From Neoaquamicrobium sediminum (GTDB taxonomy: Bacteria; Pseudomonadota; Alphaproteobacteria; Rhizobiales; Rhizobiaceae), in assembly GCF_013240295.1 (NCBI RefSeq), contig NZ_JABETK010000002.1, positions 2,108,001 through 2,172,000 of the forward strand: a stretch of DNA of 64,000 nt, given 5' to 3'. Each line of letters starts with the position of its first letter. The first letter of the stretch is position 1. The notes under the pieces were generated by a model. The model made no database searches. It was not told the DNA's origin and saw only the letters and a program-made list of their open reading frames with translations. Of this stretch, positions 14,731 to 23,780 are shown piece after piece. The position numbers and the translations under genes are program-made.

Positions 14731-14759
14731 ATTTGGGTTTGACGCAGTCCGGTTTCAAG
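14731..14759 (-). promoter_or_regulatory. RpoH (sigma-32)-like promoter of hsp20
   Basis: On the minus strand CTTGAAA (14759-14753) is followed, after 15 bases, by CCCAAAT (14737-14731). This matches the alphaproteobacterial RpoH pattern of a CTTGAAA -35 box and a C-rich -10 box. It places the transcript start about 100 bases before the hsp20 ATG, the right size for a ROSE leader. Confidence 0.55.
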
Positions 14760-15033
14760 TCCCCGACATGCCGCCTTTGATGAACGCCAGATGAACCGCT
14801 CCTTCGGATCGGGTTCAGGCGGCGGCTGCTAGATTTCATCTCGAGACTACGGATTGGCGGATGAGAAATTCTCCGTCACCGATGCCGACCCGGGTGTATC
14901 GTCCCTTCCTCCCGGTTCGTCAGGAGGCCGGAAGCAGTCCATAATGGGCTCTTCCGGCCTTTCCACGTCCGGCGTCAGCAAACCGGCCGGAATCCCTTTG
15001 CATTTCATCGAGCCGCTTTCTATCACGGCAGCT

Positions 15034-16011
15034 ATGAACCCGCCTCAGGACGACCAATCCATTCAGGAGCTTCTCCACGAGACGCCGGGCAACCCGGTGC
15101 CCGCCAACGTGCATGCCGGGTTCATCACCACGCGCGACGGCAAGCGCCTGCGTTATGCGCGTTTTGCGGCCGAAGGTCGCCCGCTCAAGGGCACGGTGGT
15201 CATTCAGACCGGGCGCAACGAGTGCATCGAGAAATATTTCGAGACGATCCGCCACCTGTCGAAACGAGGGCTCGGCGTCGCGATCTTCGACCTGCGTGGC
15301 CAGGGCGGCTCGGAGCGCCTGATCCGCAATCCGCATCGCGGCTATGTCGACAGCTTCATGGATTATGTGGGTGACGTCGGCGTCTTCTTCGAGGAAATCG
15401 TTCTGCCCGATTGCCGCGGGCCCTACTTCATGCTGGCTCACTCCACCGGCGCGCTGGTGGCACTGCTGGCCGCGCCCACTTTGGCCAACCGGGTGCAGCG
15501 CATGGTTCTCAGCGCTCCGTTGCTGGAATTTGCAGGCCAGCCGCTTACGATGCGCGGCACACTGCGCCTTTCGTCGTTCCTCTACGGGCTGGGCCTCGGC
15601 ACGATGTATCTCGGGCACGGGAAGCGCGACGAGAACCCGCCCTTTGAAGGCAATGTGCTCACCAGCGATCCTGAGCGCCACGCACGCAATGTCGACATCT
15701 ACCGGCACTATCCCAAACTGGGCATCGGCGGCCCGACCGTCGCCTGGATCCGCGCGGCATGCCTGGCCAGCGAGCGCGTGCAGGACCCCGACTACATCGC
15801 CTCAATCAAGGTCCCGACCCTTATCGTTGCCGCCGGTGCGGATCAGGTGGTCGAGACGCCTGCCATCGAACGGTTCACGCAGCTTCTGCGCACAGGATCG
15901 CTGGTGACGATCGACGGCGCGCGCCACGAATTGCTGCAGGAAGCGGATGTCTATCGCGAGCAATTCTTCGCCGCCTTCGATGCGTTTATTCCCGGCAGCG
16001 AGCCGGCCTGA
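15034..16011 (+). CDS. alpha/beta hydrolase, lysophospholipase/monoacylglycerol-lipase type
   Basis: A serine hydrolase of about 325 residues resembling PldB-like lysophospholipases. The likely triad is Ser in AHSTGA, Asp in AAGADQVV and His in GARHELL. The nucleophile elbow is A-H-S-T-G, with Ala at the first of the usual glycines. The DLRGQGGSER segment is the common DxRGxGxS block. The substrate is unknown; no signal peptide is seen. I place the start at ATG 15034, where sequence of family character begins. An in-frame TTG at 14854 and ATG at 14944 would add 60 or 30 residues of Ser/Gly-rich sequence, so the start is uncertain. The HisN-like gene converges from the right. Confidence 0.8.
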   Translation: MNPPQDDQSIQELLHETPGNPVPANVHAGFITTRDGKRLRYARFAAEGRPLKGTVVIQTGRNECIEKYFETIRHLSKRGLGVAIFDLRGQGGSERLIRNPHRGYVDSFMDYVGDVGVFFEEIVLPDCRGPYFMLAHSTGALVALLAAPTLANRVQRMVLSAPLLEFAGQPLTMRGTLRLSSFLYGLGLGTMYLGHGKRDENPPFEGNVLTSDPERHARNVDIYRHYPKLGIGGPTVAWIRAACLASERVQDPDYIASIKVPTLIVAAGADQVVETPAIERFTQLLRTGSLVTIDGARHELLQEADVYREQFFAAFDAFIPGSEPA

Positions 16012-16019
16012 CTGACAGC

Positions 16020-16790
16020 CTAGGCGTTGAGCATCTCGAGCGCGGCAGCGTGTAGCTCGGGCGTTGCGGCAGCGACGATGTCGCCAGCCTTTTCGGCCGG
16101 ACCGCCGTCCCAGCGGGTGATGACGCCGCCTGCCCGCTCGATGATCGGCACCAGAGCCACGATGTCGTAAGGCTGGAGTCCCGTCTCCACGACAAGGTCC
16201 ACATTGCCCGCCGCCAGCATGGCATAGGCGTAGCAATCGGTGCCGTATCGCGCGAGCCGCACCGAACCTTCAAGCCGGTCGTACGACGCGCGCATTTCGC
16301 CGGCGAACAGCGCCGGCGTGGTGGTGCACATAGTGGCCTCGGCGATCGCGCGCGTGCCACGCGTCGCGAGCCGCCGCGCGCCGCCCGGCCCGTCATAATG
16401 CGAGGCTTCGCCAGCGGCCCAGAACAGTTCGCCGGTGAAGGGTTGGGACATCATTCCCGCTATAGCGTCGCCGCCATCGGTCAGCCCGACCAACGTGCCC
16501 CACAACGGCAGACCCGAGATGAATGCGCGCGTTCCGTCGATCGGATCGATCACCCAGACATGGCGGCTATCGGTGTTTTCCGCGCCGAACTCCTCGCCCA
16601 GGATGCCGTGATCCGGGAAGGTGCTGCGGATCAGCGAGCGTATCGCCTTTTCAGCTTCACGGTCGGCTTCCGTCACCGGATCGAAGCCGGAAGCGAGCTT
16701 GTTGGAAACGAGCCCGGCCTGGCGAAAACGCGGCAATGTCTGCGCTGCTGCGGCCGCTGCGATGCACCGCATGAACTCCGCCTCTATCAT
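16020..16790 (-). CDS. hisN: inositol-monophosphatase-fold phosphatase, probable histidinol-phosphatase
   Basis: The 256-residue protein has the metal-binding motifs of the IMPase superfamily: GEE (65-67), DPIDGT (82-87) and GLQPYDIVA near residue 205, where an Asp contacts the substrate. The overall pattern (DPVTEADREAEKAIR, AFISGLPLWGTLVGL) matches the HisN histidinol-phosphatase branch, which removes phosphate from L-histidinol phosphate in histidine synthesis. A related inositol- or PAP-phosphatase activity cannot be excluded. The N-formylglutamate amidohydrolase gene ends 203 bases upstream on the same strand; that pairing fits histidine metabolism loosely. Confidence 0.82.
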   Translation of the reverse strand: MIEAEFMRCIAAAAAAQTLPRFRQAGLVSNKLASGFDPVTEADREAEKAIRSLIRSTFPDHGILGEEFGAENTDSRHVWVIDPIDGTRAFISGLPLWGTLVGLTDGGDAIAGMMSQPFTGELFWAAGEASHYDGPGGARRLATRGTRAIAEATMCTTTPALFAGEMRASYDRLEGSVRLARYGTDCYAYAMLAAGNVDLVVETGLQPYDIVALVPIIERAGGVITRWDGGPAEKAGDIVAAATPELHAAALEMLNA

Positions 16791-16992
16791 AAAATCCGTC
16801 TCCTATGGGCCGCCGGCCGCGCCGTCGCCTAGTTTTTGCACAGCCCTTACAGGCCGCTTGACATTTGTGCAACGCAGCATAAACTCGATTTTGGACAGGG
16901 CGACCTGTCTATGCCCTCCTTGGGCGTTTCCTCCCTAGACTTCGACCGCGTCGTGCAAACGGTGCGGTCTTTTTTAGGTTGGATCGTGTCGG

Positions 16993-17881
16993 CTATTCCG
17001 CCGCGAGCGGCAGGCTGCTGAAGCAATGGTCTGGCAGCGCCATAATGTCGGCGGCGAAACGGGTCAAGTCGTTGGCCAGCGCCGCGAACCCTCTGGTCTT
17101 CTGCAGCGTCCGCTCGTCCATGTAGAGGCCGCGGTTGACCTCGATCTGCAGCGCGTGCAACCCGCGGCGGCCGGCCGTAATGCTCGGTTATGAACCCGCC
17201 TGCATAAGGCTTGTTGTGGGCAACGCTGTAACCCATGCCGGCAAGGATGGCGATCGCAGCTTCCGACAGGGCCGGGGCGCACGCGACGCCGAAGCGGTCT
17301 CCAACGATGAAATCCGGCTTCATGCCCGTATCGCCGAGGCGGATGCTTGCCGGCATCGAGTGGCAGTCGATCAGAACGGCGTAGCCGAACTTTGCATGGG
17401 TGCGCGTCAGGAGCCGCTTCAGCTCCTCATGATAGGGCCGGTAGACGGTTTCAATCCGCATGAGGGCTTCTGAAAGCGGCAGCTTTCCAGCGTAGATCTC
17501 CTGCCCCTCGCCTACCAGCCGCGGCACCGTGCCGAGCCCGCCGGCCACCCGCGCCGAGCGCGCGTTGACATGCGCGGGCAGCGGGTCGGCGAACATGCGC
17601 GGGTCCAGTTCCCACGGCTCGCGGTTGGCATCGAGATAGGCACGGGGGAAATTGGCGGCCAGCATCGGCGCGCCGAGCGTTACCGCGCCCGCGAAAAGCT
17701 CGTCGACATAGCAGTCCTCCGAGCGCCGTATACCGACGGCATCGAGCTTGCTCATCGCAAGGAAGCGGGCCGGATACGTGCTGCCGCTGTGCGGCGAATT
17801 GAATACGAAAGGCACACGCTGCTGCGCGGCGCGTCTGACCACGAAAGGCGGCGTTCCGGCGAAATCTCCTGCTGGCGTCAT
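16993..17881 (-). CDS. N-formylglutamate amidohydrolase family protein (frameshifted)
   Basis: About 295 residues. The family hydrolyses N-formyl-L-glutamate to glutamate and formate, the last step of one histidine-degradation route. NSPHSGSTYP near the N-terminus, LIDCHSMP and ITEHYGRP carry the conserved His and Asp residues expected to hold the metal. The frame breaks at 17161-17176: after ITEHYGRP the true continuation GLHALQIEVNRGLYMDE lies in the plus-one frame, so this site needs one base fewer or two more, unlike the other breaks in the window. The end is at the TAG complementary to 16993-16995. GGGAG lies just before ATG 17881. No hut genes are nearby. Confidence 0.82.
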
Positions 17882-18110
17882 GGAACTCCCGAAAAGCTGC
17901 CTCAGGTCGACCCTTTGCTCAAAGGTGCCACTTGCCGCACGGCCTGTCCAGCCTGACCCAACGTCGCCAACGTCTTGAAAACGACCGATTTGCGGACCGA
18001 CATGCACCCTCCCATTCACTTGATCTTTACTCCCGCGCGGGCATATACGCGAAATGGTTAATGCGTCCGCGAGCCGGCGGGCGTACTGCGACTGATTCGG
18101 ACGGGAACCC

Positions 18111-18473
18111 ATGACAAGAATTCTCCTGGCGGAAGATGACGACGATATGCGCCGCTTTCTCGTGAAGGCTCTGGAACGGGCCGGCTACGACGTGAGCGAT
18201 TTCGACAACGGCGCAAGTGCCTATGAGCGCCTGCGCGAGGAGCCGTTCTCGCTGCTTTTGACCGACATCGTCATGCCGGAGATGGACGGCATCGAGCTCG
18301 CCCGGCGCGCCACGGAGATCGATCCCGACCTCAAGGTGATGTTCATTACCGGTTTCGCCGCCGTCGCGCTCAACCCCGATTCCAAGGCGCCCCGCGACGC
18401 CAAGGTGCTGTCGAAACCATTCCACCTGCGTGACCTCGTCAACGAGGTCGAAAAGATGCTCCAGGCCGCCTGA
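18111..18473 (+). CDS. cpdR: response regulator CpdR
   Basis: This single-domain receiver protein of 120 residues has acidic residues at 8-12, phospho-acceptor Asp52 (LLLTDIVMPEMDG), the switch Thr in FITGF and Lys in LSKPF. Sequence and length match CpdR of Caulobacter and rhizobia. In its unphosphorylated form CpdR acts as an adaptor that brings ClpXP to substrates such as PdeA and, through later adaptors, CtrA; the CckA-ChpT relay phosphorylates and inactivates it. The C-terminus ends in Ala-Ala, which in Caulobacter makes CpdR itself a ClpXP substrate. The gene stands alone. Confidence 0.93.
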   Translation: MTRILLAEDDDDMRRFLVKALERAGYDVSDFDNGASAYERLREEPFSLLLTDIVMPEMDGIELARRATEIDPDLKVMFITGFAAVALNPDSKAPRDAKVLSKPFHLRDLVNEVEKMLQAA

Positions 18474-18560
18474 GCCCCTGCCAGACCCCTGTCGCAACCG
18501 GGTGCGGCAGCGTGGACAATTTTGCGCATTCTCGAGGGCTGAAACTTCGTGTTTCGGCTA

Positions 18561-18589
18561 TTGACGCAGGCTCCGGCCTGTGGTGTATG
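18561..18589 (+). promoter_or_regulatory. sigma-70-type promoter of tRNA-Val
   Basis: TTGACG (18561-18566), a 17-base spacer and TGTATG (18584-18589) precede the tRNA by 12 bases. Spacing and the -35 box fit housekeeping promoters of stable RNA genes. Confidence 0.6.
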
Positions 18590-18601
18590 CGCGGCTCGGA
18601 T

Positions 18602-18676
<75 letters not shown>

Positions 18677-19034
18677 TCCTCAAAGCCCTAATGTCCTGAT
18701 TTGTGCAGCCGCCGAACCCGGTTAGCTGGCACGATCGAACAAGGCTTCTGTCCGCCCCACGAAAAGAGAATTTTGCCTGCGGTAATCGGAGTGATTGTCA
18801 GCATACAACCGCCGCGCCGTTGACATGTCCCTGTTGAATACGTTGATATCAACTCACAAAACTGTAGGCCGATCACGACGCGATCAGCGGAACAGCGCGG
18901 AAGGTGGAAATCTCCTCAAAACGTCAGCGCGATTTGTGAGTAGGCCTTCAAGCGGATGCCTGGTCGGGTGATCGCCTTCCACCTGCCCGTTGTAAAGCCA
19001 GAGTCCTCAAGCCAACCGAAGAAGGGAACCATCG
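18677..19034. other. 358-base region without a gene after tRNA-Val
   Basis: No reading frame here looks coding. A possible promoter, TTGACA (18820-18825), 18 bases, TGATAT (18844-18849), points towards the VOC-family gene, which would then have a leader of about 180 bases. No tRNA or riboswitch fold was recognised and no clear terminator follows the tRNA. Confidence 0.35.
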
Positions 19035-19481
19035 ATGAAGATCGTGATGAGCCTGAGCTTTCAGGGTCAGTGCCGCGAGGCTTTCGAGTTCTACGCCAAG
19101 GTGCTGGGCGGAAAAATTACCGCGGCCATGCCCTATGCCGACGGGCCGCCCGACATGCCGATCAGCGACGAGAAGTACAAGACATGGCTGATGCACTGCT
19201 GGCTGGAAATCGGCGATCAGGCGCTGATGGGTGCTGACATGGACACCGACTGGGCACCCAATATCGACAAGCCGAAGAACGGCTTCGATGTCACGCTGCA
19301 CACCGAGGACAGTGCCGAAGGCCAACGCTGGTTCGACCAGTTGTCGGAGGGCGGCAAGGCCATCATGCCGTTTGGCGAAACCTTCTGGTCTCCCGGTTTC
19401 GGTTCGCTGGTCGACAAGTTCGGCGTCCCCTGGATGGTCAACGTCATCCCTTCGCCCGACTGGAAACCCCAGCAGGGCTGA
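19035..19481 (+). CDS. VOC superfamily (PhnB/YjdN-like glyoxalase-fold) protein
   Basis: This 148-residue protein has two beta-alpha-beta-beta-beta half-repeats. It begins MKIVMSLSFQGQCREAFEFYAKVLGG and ends SLVDKFGVPWMVNV, the signature of the PhnB/YjdN group. These proteins resemble metal-dependent glyoxalases and dioxygenases, but most have no known reaction and PhnB is not part of C-P lyase. AGGGAA lies 7 bases before the ATG. It is a single-gene unit ending at a strong hairpin shared with the converging alcohol dehydrogenase gene. Confidence 0.88.
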   Translation: MKIVMSLSFQGQCREAFEFYAKVLGGKITAAMPYADGPPDMPISDEKYKTWLMHCWLEIGDQALMGADMDTDWAPNIDKPKNGFDVTLHTEDSAEGQRWFDQLSEGGKAIMPFGETFWSPGFGSLVDKFGVPWMVNVIPSPDWKPQQG

Positions 19482-19513
19482 ACGAGAAGCGCAACGTTTC
19501 GGATGCTTGTAGC

Positions 19514-19541
19514 AGCCCCGCTCAGTCGTGTGAGCGGGGCT
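19514..19541. terminator. bidirectional hairpin between convergent genes
   Basis: AGCCCCGCTCA (19514-19524), a 6-base loop, and TGAGCGGGGCT (19531-19541) make a perfect 11-bp stem between the stop of the VOC gene and the stop of the alcohol dehydrogenase gene. No T-run follows on either strand, so termination strength is uncertain, but position and symmetry fit a shared terminator. Confidence 0.6.
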
Positions 19542-19586
19542 GTGTAAGCTATGACGCTGGCACCTGCGCGGCGTCGGCGGACGACT

Positions 19587-20759
19587 TTAGAGTTTGCCTT
19601 CGATCGCGTCGTTCAGAAGCGACAGCGCACCGTCCCGGGTCAGCTCGATTGGATTGCCGCCCGCTGTGGGGTCGACGATCGCCATGTCGGCGATCAGTTC
19701 CTTGCGCGCAGGATCGGGTGCAAAGCCGTCAATGAACGCCGGAAGGGTGTGCGGCACGCCCAGCTCTGCGCGCAGCTTCAGAACGGCATCGGCGAACCCG
19801 TCGAAACCGCCTGCAATGCCGCAATAGGCGGCCAGTCTTTCGACGCGGGGCTCGATAGCGGAACGGTTGAAGGCCAGCACATAGGGCATGAAGACCGCGT
19901 TGGTCATGCCGTGATGCGTGTCGTAGAGCGCGCCGATCGGGTGCGAGAGCGAGTGAATCGCGCCGAGACCCTTCTGGAACGCCGTGGCGCCCATGGCCGC
20001 GGCCGACATCATGTGCGCCCGCGCCGTGAGGTCGGAGCCGTCGGCGAAGGCTTTGCGCAGGTTCTCGAAGACAAGACGCACGCCCTCGAGCGCGATGCCG
20101 TCGGCCATCGGATGATAGCCCGGCGCGCAATAGGCTTCCAGACAGTGCGCGAGCGCGTCCATGCCGGTGCCGGCGGTGATGAAGGGCGGCATGCCCGCCG
20201 TCAGCTCCGGGTCGGCAATCACGATGGCCGGCATCATCTTCGGGTGGAAGATGACCTTCTTGGTGTGGCTCGCTTCGTGCGTCAGCACGCCCGCGCGCCC
20301 GACCTCGGAACCGGTGCCGGCCGTCGTCGGCACGGCCACGATGGGCGCGATCCGTGAGGCATCAGCCCGGGTCCACCAGTCGCCGATGTCCTCGAAATCC
20401 CAGACCGGGCGGGACTGGTGCGCCTGAAAGGCGATCAGCTTGCCGAGGTCCAGCGCCGAGCCGCCGCCGAAGGCGATGACGCCGTCGTGCCCGCCGGCCT
20501 TGAAGACCTCGACGCCGGCATAAAGGTTCGATTCCACCGGGTTGGGCTTCACGTCGGAGAATACGCCATGCGCTACACCGGCATCCGCAAGCAGCTTCAG
20601 CGTCGAGGCAACCACAGGCAACTTCGCAAGTCCGGGATCCGTGACGAACAGCGGATTGGCGATGCCCGTGTCCCTGAGCACCTCCGGCAGCTCGGCAATG
20701 CGGCCCGCGCCGAATCGGATCGTGGTAGGGTAGTTCCATTTGGAGACGAGATTGGTCAT
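19587..20759 (-). CDS. iron-containing (group III) alcohol dehydrogenase
   Basis: About 390 residues. It oxidises an alcohol to an aldehyde with NAD(P). The nucleotide-binding motif is GGGSALDLGK; the metal ligands are in GTGMDALAHCLEAY and HSLSHPIGALYDTHHG (one Asp and three His in the family). It shares its strand with an aldehyde dehydrogenase and a glutamine-synthetase-like ligase, so its substrate may be a glutamylated amino alcohol; that is inference. A GTG at 20774 would add five residues; I prefer ATG 20759, but neither has a strong ribosome binding site. A repeat-like element separates it from the aldehyde dehydrogenase, so it may be transcribed separately. Confidence 0.88.
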   Translation of the reverse strand: MTNLVSKWNYPTTIRFGAGRIAELPEVLRDTGIANPLFVTDPGLAKLPVVASTLKLLADAGVAHGVFSDVKPNPVESNLYAGVEVFKAGGHDGVIAFGGGSALDLGKLIAFQAHQSRPVWDFEDIGDWWTRADASRIAPIVAVPTTAGTGSEVGRAGVLTHEASHTKKVIFHPKMMPAIVIADPELTAGMPPFITAGTGMDALAHCLEAYCAPGYHPMADGIALEGVRLVFENLRKAFADGSDLTARAHMMSAAAMGATAFQKGLGAIHSLSHPIGALYDTHHGMTNAVFMPYVLAFNRSAIEPRVERLAAYCGIAGGFDGFADAVLKLRAELGVPHTLPAFIDGFAPDPARKELIADMAIVDPTAGGNPIELTRDGALSLLNDAIEGKL

Positions 20760-20786
20760 GGGTTTATCTTTCACAATGCAAATTCT

Positions 20787-20945
20787 TCATCCCGGCCGAT
20801 CCAGGCCAGCGGGGGGAGAGCCGGGACCCATTGAGCAGCCGGCCGATTTGCGGTTTCGCGCTGACGCGAGGACCGGGCTGCGATCGACGATGCACCGACC
20901 AATAGGTCCCAGATAACCTCCGCTTCGCTCCGGTTTCCGGGATGA
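20787..20945. repeat. intergenic element with nested inverted repeats
   Basis: The gap between two co-directional genes is bounded by TCATCCCGG (20787-20795) and its exact complement CCGGGATGA (20937-20945). Inside, GGGACCCATTG (20823-20833) pairs with CAATAGGTCCC (20900-20910) with one mismatch. The nested layout resembles the dispersed palindromic intergenic elements (such as RIME) of rhizobial genomes. Copy number cannot be judged from one window. Confidence 0.5.
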
Positions 20946-20968
20946 CGCGGTGGGGATTCATGGCTGTC

Positions 20969-22351
20969 CTAAATCGCTTCCCGCAAATGATAGCTCTTCG
21001 GCCGCGTCAGGTTCTCGTAACCTACAAGTCCCATCGCGCCGCCCTTGCCGGTGTCCTTGACGCCGGTCCAGACGAGACCGGGATCGACGTAGTCGCAACG
21101 GTTCATGAACACGGTGCCGGTCTCGATCCGATCTCCCAGACGCGCGGCGTGGTCCGTGTCGGTGGTCCATAGCGATGCGGTGAGCCCGTAGGGACTGTCG
21201 TTCATCAGCGTGATCGCCTCGTCGTCGTCGCGCACCTTCATGATGCCGACGATGGGGCCGAAGCTCTCCTCGCGCATCACGCTCATCTGGTGGTTTACGC
21301 CGGTCAGCACTTCCGGCGCGATATAGGGCGAGCCTTCACGGTCGCCTTCGACCTTCATGCCGATATGCGCGGCCGCCCCCTTGCGCAGCGCTTCCGCCTT
21401 CTGCTCGCGGATGAAGTCGGCAAAGCGCGCCTGCGCCATCGGGCCCATGGTCGTGGACTGATCGAGCGGGTTGCCGACCACATAGTTTTTCGTCTCGGCG
21501 ATGAAGCCCTCGACGAAATCGTCGTAGACCTTCTCGTGCACATAGACGCGTTCGATGCCGCAGCAGCATTGGCCCGAATTGTAAAAGGCGCCGTCGACGA
21601 GATTGGCGATGGCATGGTCGAGCTTCACGTCTGGCAGCACATAGGCAGGATCCTTGCCGCCAAGCTCCAGCCCCAGCGTCATGAAGGTGCCGGCGGCGGC
21701 CTTCTCGATGGCGCGGCCGCCCGCGACCGAGCCGGTGAAGTTGCAGTGATCGACTTTGCCAGAGCCGAGCAGCTTCTCGGTCTGGGAATGGCTCAAGACG
21801 ATGTTCTGGAACAGGCCCTTGGGCAGCCGGGCCTTGTCGAAAGCCGCCTGGAAACGCTCGCCGACCAGCAGCGTCTGCGCTGCATGTTTGAGGATGACGG
21901 CATTGCCGGCCATCAGCGCCGGCACGATCGAGTTCACCGCGGTGAGATAGGGATAGTTCCACGGCGCGATCACGAAGACGACGCCCAGCGGCTCGCGCTT
22001 GAGATAGCGGCGAAAACCGGGACGGTCCTCCGGAACGAAGGGCGCCAGTGCCTTTTCCGCCAGAGCGACCATGTAGCGGGTGCGTTCTTCCACACCGCCC
22101 TTCTCGCCGCCATACCGCACGGGGCGCCCCATCTGCCAGGCAAGTTCGGGCACGATGTCGTCGTTCATCGAAAGCAGCGCTTCGAGGAAGGCGAGCAGGT
22201 ATTTCGCTTTCTCGTCGATCGGTGTGCCGGCCCATGCGAGCTGCGCCGATCTGGCGCGCTCGACCGCAGCGCCGATTTCGGCTTCGGCCGCCACGGGCCG
22301 CTCGGCATAGATCGAGCCATCGATGGGTGACTTGAGTTTTATGGTTTCCAC
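20969..22351 (-). CDS. NAD(P)-dependent aldehyde dehydrogenase
   Basis: A 460-residue ALDH-superfamily enzyme that oxidises an aldehyde to an acid. The oxyanion Asn132 (PWNYPY), general base Glu229 (LELGGKDP) and nucleophile Cys263 (NSGQCCCG) are all present with normal spacing. Next to a glutamine-synthetase-like ligase, the arrangement recalls PuuC of the gamma-glutamyl-putrescine pathway or enzymes acting on gamma-glutamylated ethanolamine, but sequence alone does not fix the substrate. The ligase gene ends 37 bases upstream on the same strand, so the two are almost surely one transcript. Confidence 0.9.
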   Translation of the reverse strand: METIKLKSPIDGSIYAERPVAAEAEIGAAVERARSAQLAWAGTPIDEKAKYLLAFLEALLSMNDDIVPELAWQMGRPVRYGGEKGGVEERTRYMVALAEKALAPFVPEDRPGFRRYLKREPLGVVFVIAPWNYPYLTAVNSIVPALMAGNAVILKHAAQTLLVGERFQAAFDKARLPKGLFQNIVLSHSQTEKLLGSGKVDHCNFTGSVAGGRAIEKAAAGTFMTLGLELGGKDPAYVLPDVKLDHAIANLVDGAFYNSGQCCCGIERVYVHEKVYDDFVEGFIAETKNYVVGNPLDQSTTMGPMAQARFADFIREQKAEALRKGAAAHIGMKVEGDREGSPYIAPEVLTGVNHQMSVMREESFGPIVGIMKVRDDDEAITLMNDSPYGLTASLWTTDTDHAARLGDRIETGTVFMNRCDYVDPGLVWTGVKDTGKGGAMGLVGYENLTRPKSYHLREAI

Positions 22352-22388
22352 TTGGAAGTCTCCGGAGGCGTTTTAAGTCTGGTTCGCC

Positions 22389-23759
22389 CTAATATCTCTC
22401 GAAGCCGCGATGCAACTCCCAATCGGTCACGCGGCGATCATACTCCATCTGCTCCCAGCGGGCGGTGTGGAGATAATGGTCGATCACCTCGTCGCCGAAG
22501 GCTTGCTTCAGCATCTTCGACTTCGCCATCGTGTCGATGGCCTCCCGTAGCGTCTTGGGTATCTCCGGCAGGCGGTTGGCCCGATATGCATCGCCGACGA
22601 ACGGCTCCTGCAGTTCGAGCTTCTCGTCGATGCCTGCAAGGCCGGCTGCTATGAGCGCCGCAAAGGCGAGATAGGGGTTGAGGTCGGCGCCGCCGATGCG
22701 GCACTCCATACGGATGCCCTTGGTGCCCATCCCGCACAGGCGGAAGCCAGCAGTGCGGTTGTCTTCGCTCCACATGATCTTGGTCGGAGCGAAAGTGCCC
22801 GCCTGAAACCGCTTGTAGGAGTTGATGTAAGGCGCGAGGAACCAGGTGAATTCCTTGGCATAGCGAAGCTGGCCTGCAGCCCATTGCTGGCCGAGTTCGC
22901 TCAGCGTCCACTTCGCCGACTTGTCGAAGAACAGCGGCGTCTTCCCATCGGCGCTCCACAGAGAGTTGTGGATGTGGCTCGAATTGCCGGCGAGCTCGTA
23001 GTTGTACTTGGCCATGAAGGTGATGGCCTTGCCTTCCGAATGGGCGATCTCCTTGGCGCCGTTCTTGAGAATGACATGGCGGTCGGCCATCTCCAGCACT
23101 TCCGCATAGCGGACGTTGATCTCCTCCTGCCCCGGACCCCACTCGCCCTTGGAGTTCTCGATGGGGATGCCCGCCGCTTCCATCTCGTTGCGCAGGCGGC
23201 GCATCACGCCTTCTTCCTTCGAGGTGAGCTGGATCAGATAGTCCTCGATATACGGAGATGCCGTATCGAGCCCGCTCCAGTGCTTCATCCGGGCGGTATC
23301 GTAGGTCTCGTCGAACAGGTAGAATTCCAGCTCTGAGGCGAAATAGGCGAGATAGCCCCGCTCCTTCAGCCGCGCCACCTGCCGCTTGAGGATACCACGC
23401 GGCGAGTGCGGAAGGTCCTCATGCGTGTGATGGTCCTGGAGGTCGCACAGCACCATTGCCGTCTTTTCAAGCCAGGGCAGCGTACGCAGCGTCGAAAGAT
23501 CGGGCTTCATGACGAAGTCGCCATAGCCCTTCGTCCAACTCGCCGCCTTGTAGCCCGGCACCGGCTCCATATCGATATCGTTTGCCAGCAGGTAGTTGCA
23601 GCCATGCGTCTCGTCATAGGCGGATTCGACGAAATACTTCGCCAGGAAACGCTTGCCGATCAGCCTGCCCTGCATGTCGACCGCGCAGGCGAGCACGGTA
23701 TCGACATCGCCGCCGGCGACGAGCTTCTTCAACTGATCGAATGAAATCGTGCCTGCCAT
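22389..23759 (-). CDS. glutamine-synthetase-family gamma-glutamyl ligase
   Basis: A 456-residue GS-fold ATP-dependent ligase. The catalytic domain shows ELEF for metal binding, the WGPGQEEINVRYAE block, the GNSSHIHNSLW block and RTAGFR for ATP and glutamate. Compared with true GlnA the length is slightly short and the adenylylation Tyr motif is absent. Its neighbours (ALDH, alcohol dehydrogenase, RpiR) suggest it glutamylates an amine or amino alcohol, as PuuA or Streptomyces GlnA4 do, rather than ammonia; that is inference. It is divergent from the regulator gene with a dyad between. Confidence 0.88.
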   Translation of the reverse strand: MAGTISFDQLKKLVAGGDVDTVLACAVDMQGRLIGKRFLAKYFVESAYDETHGCNYLLANDIDMEPVPGYKAASWTKGYGDFVMKPDLSTLRTLPWLEKTAMVLCDLQDHHTHEDLPHSPRGILKRQVARLKERGYLAYFASELEFYLFDETYDTARMKHWSGLDTASPYIEDYLIQLTSKEEGVMRRLRNEMEAAGIPIENSKGEWGPGQEEINVRYAEVLEMADRHVILKNGAKEIAHSEGKAITFMAKYNYELAGNSSHIHNSLWSADGKTPLFFDKSAKWTLSELGQQWAAGQLRYAKEFTWFLAPYINSYKRFQAGTFAPTKIMWSEDNRTAGFRLCGMGTKGIRMECRIGGADLNPYLAFAALIAAGLAGIDEKLELQEPFVGDAYRANRLPEIPKTLREAIDTMAKSKMLKQAFGDEVIDHYLHTARWEQMEYDRRVTDWELHRGFERY

Positions 23760-23780
23760 CGTCCGCTCCGTCGCTGGGCG

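Noticed and set aside
14854-15033. N-terminal extension of the alpha/beta hydrolase from TTG 14854
   Set aside because: The extra 60 residues are Ser/Gly-rich with no family character, and no clear ribosome binding site precedes the TTG. It is kept only as an alternative start.
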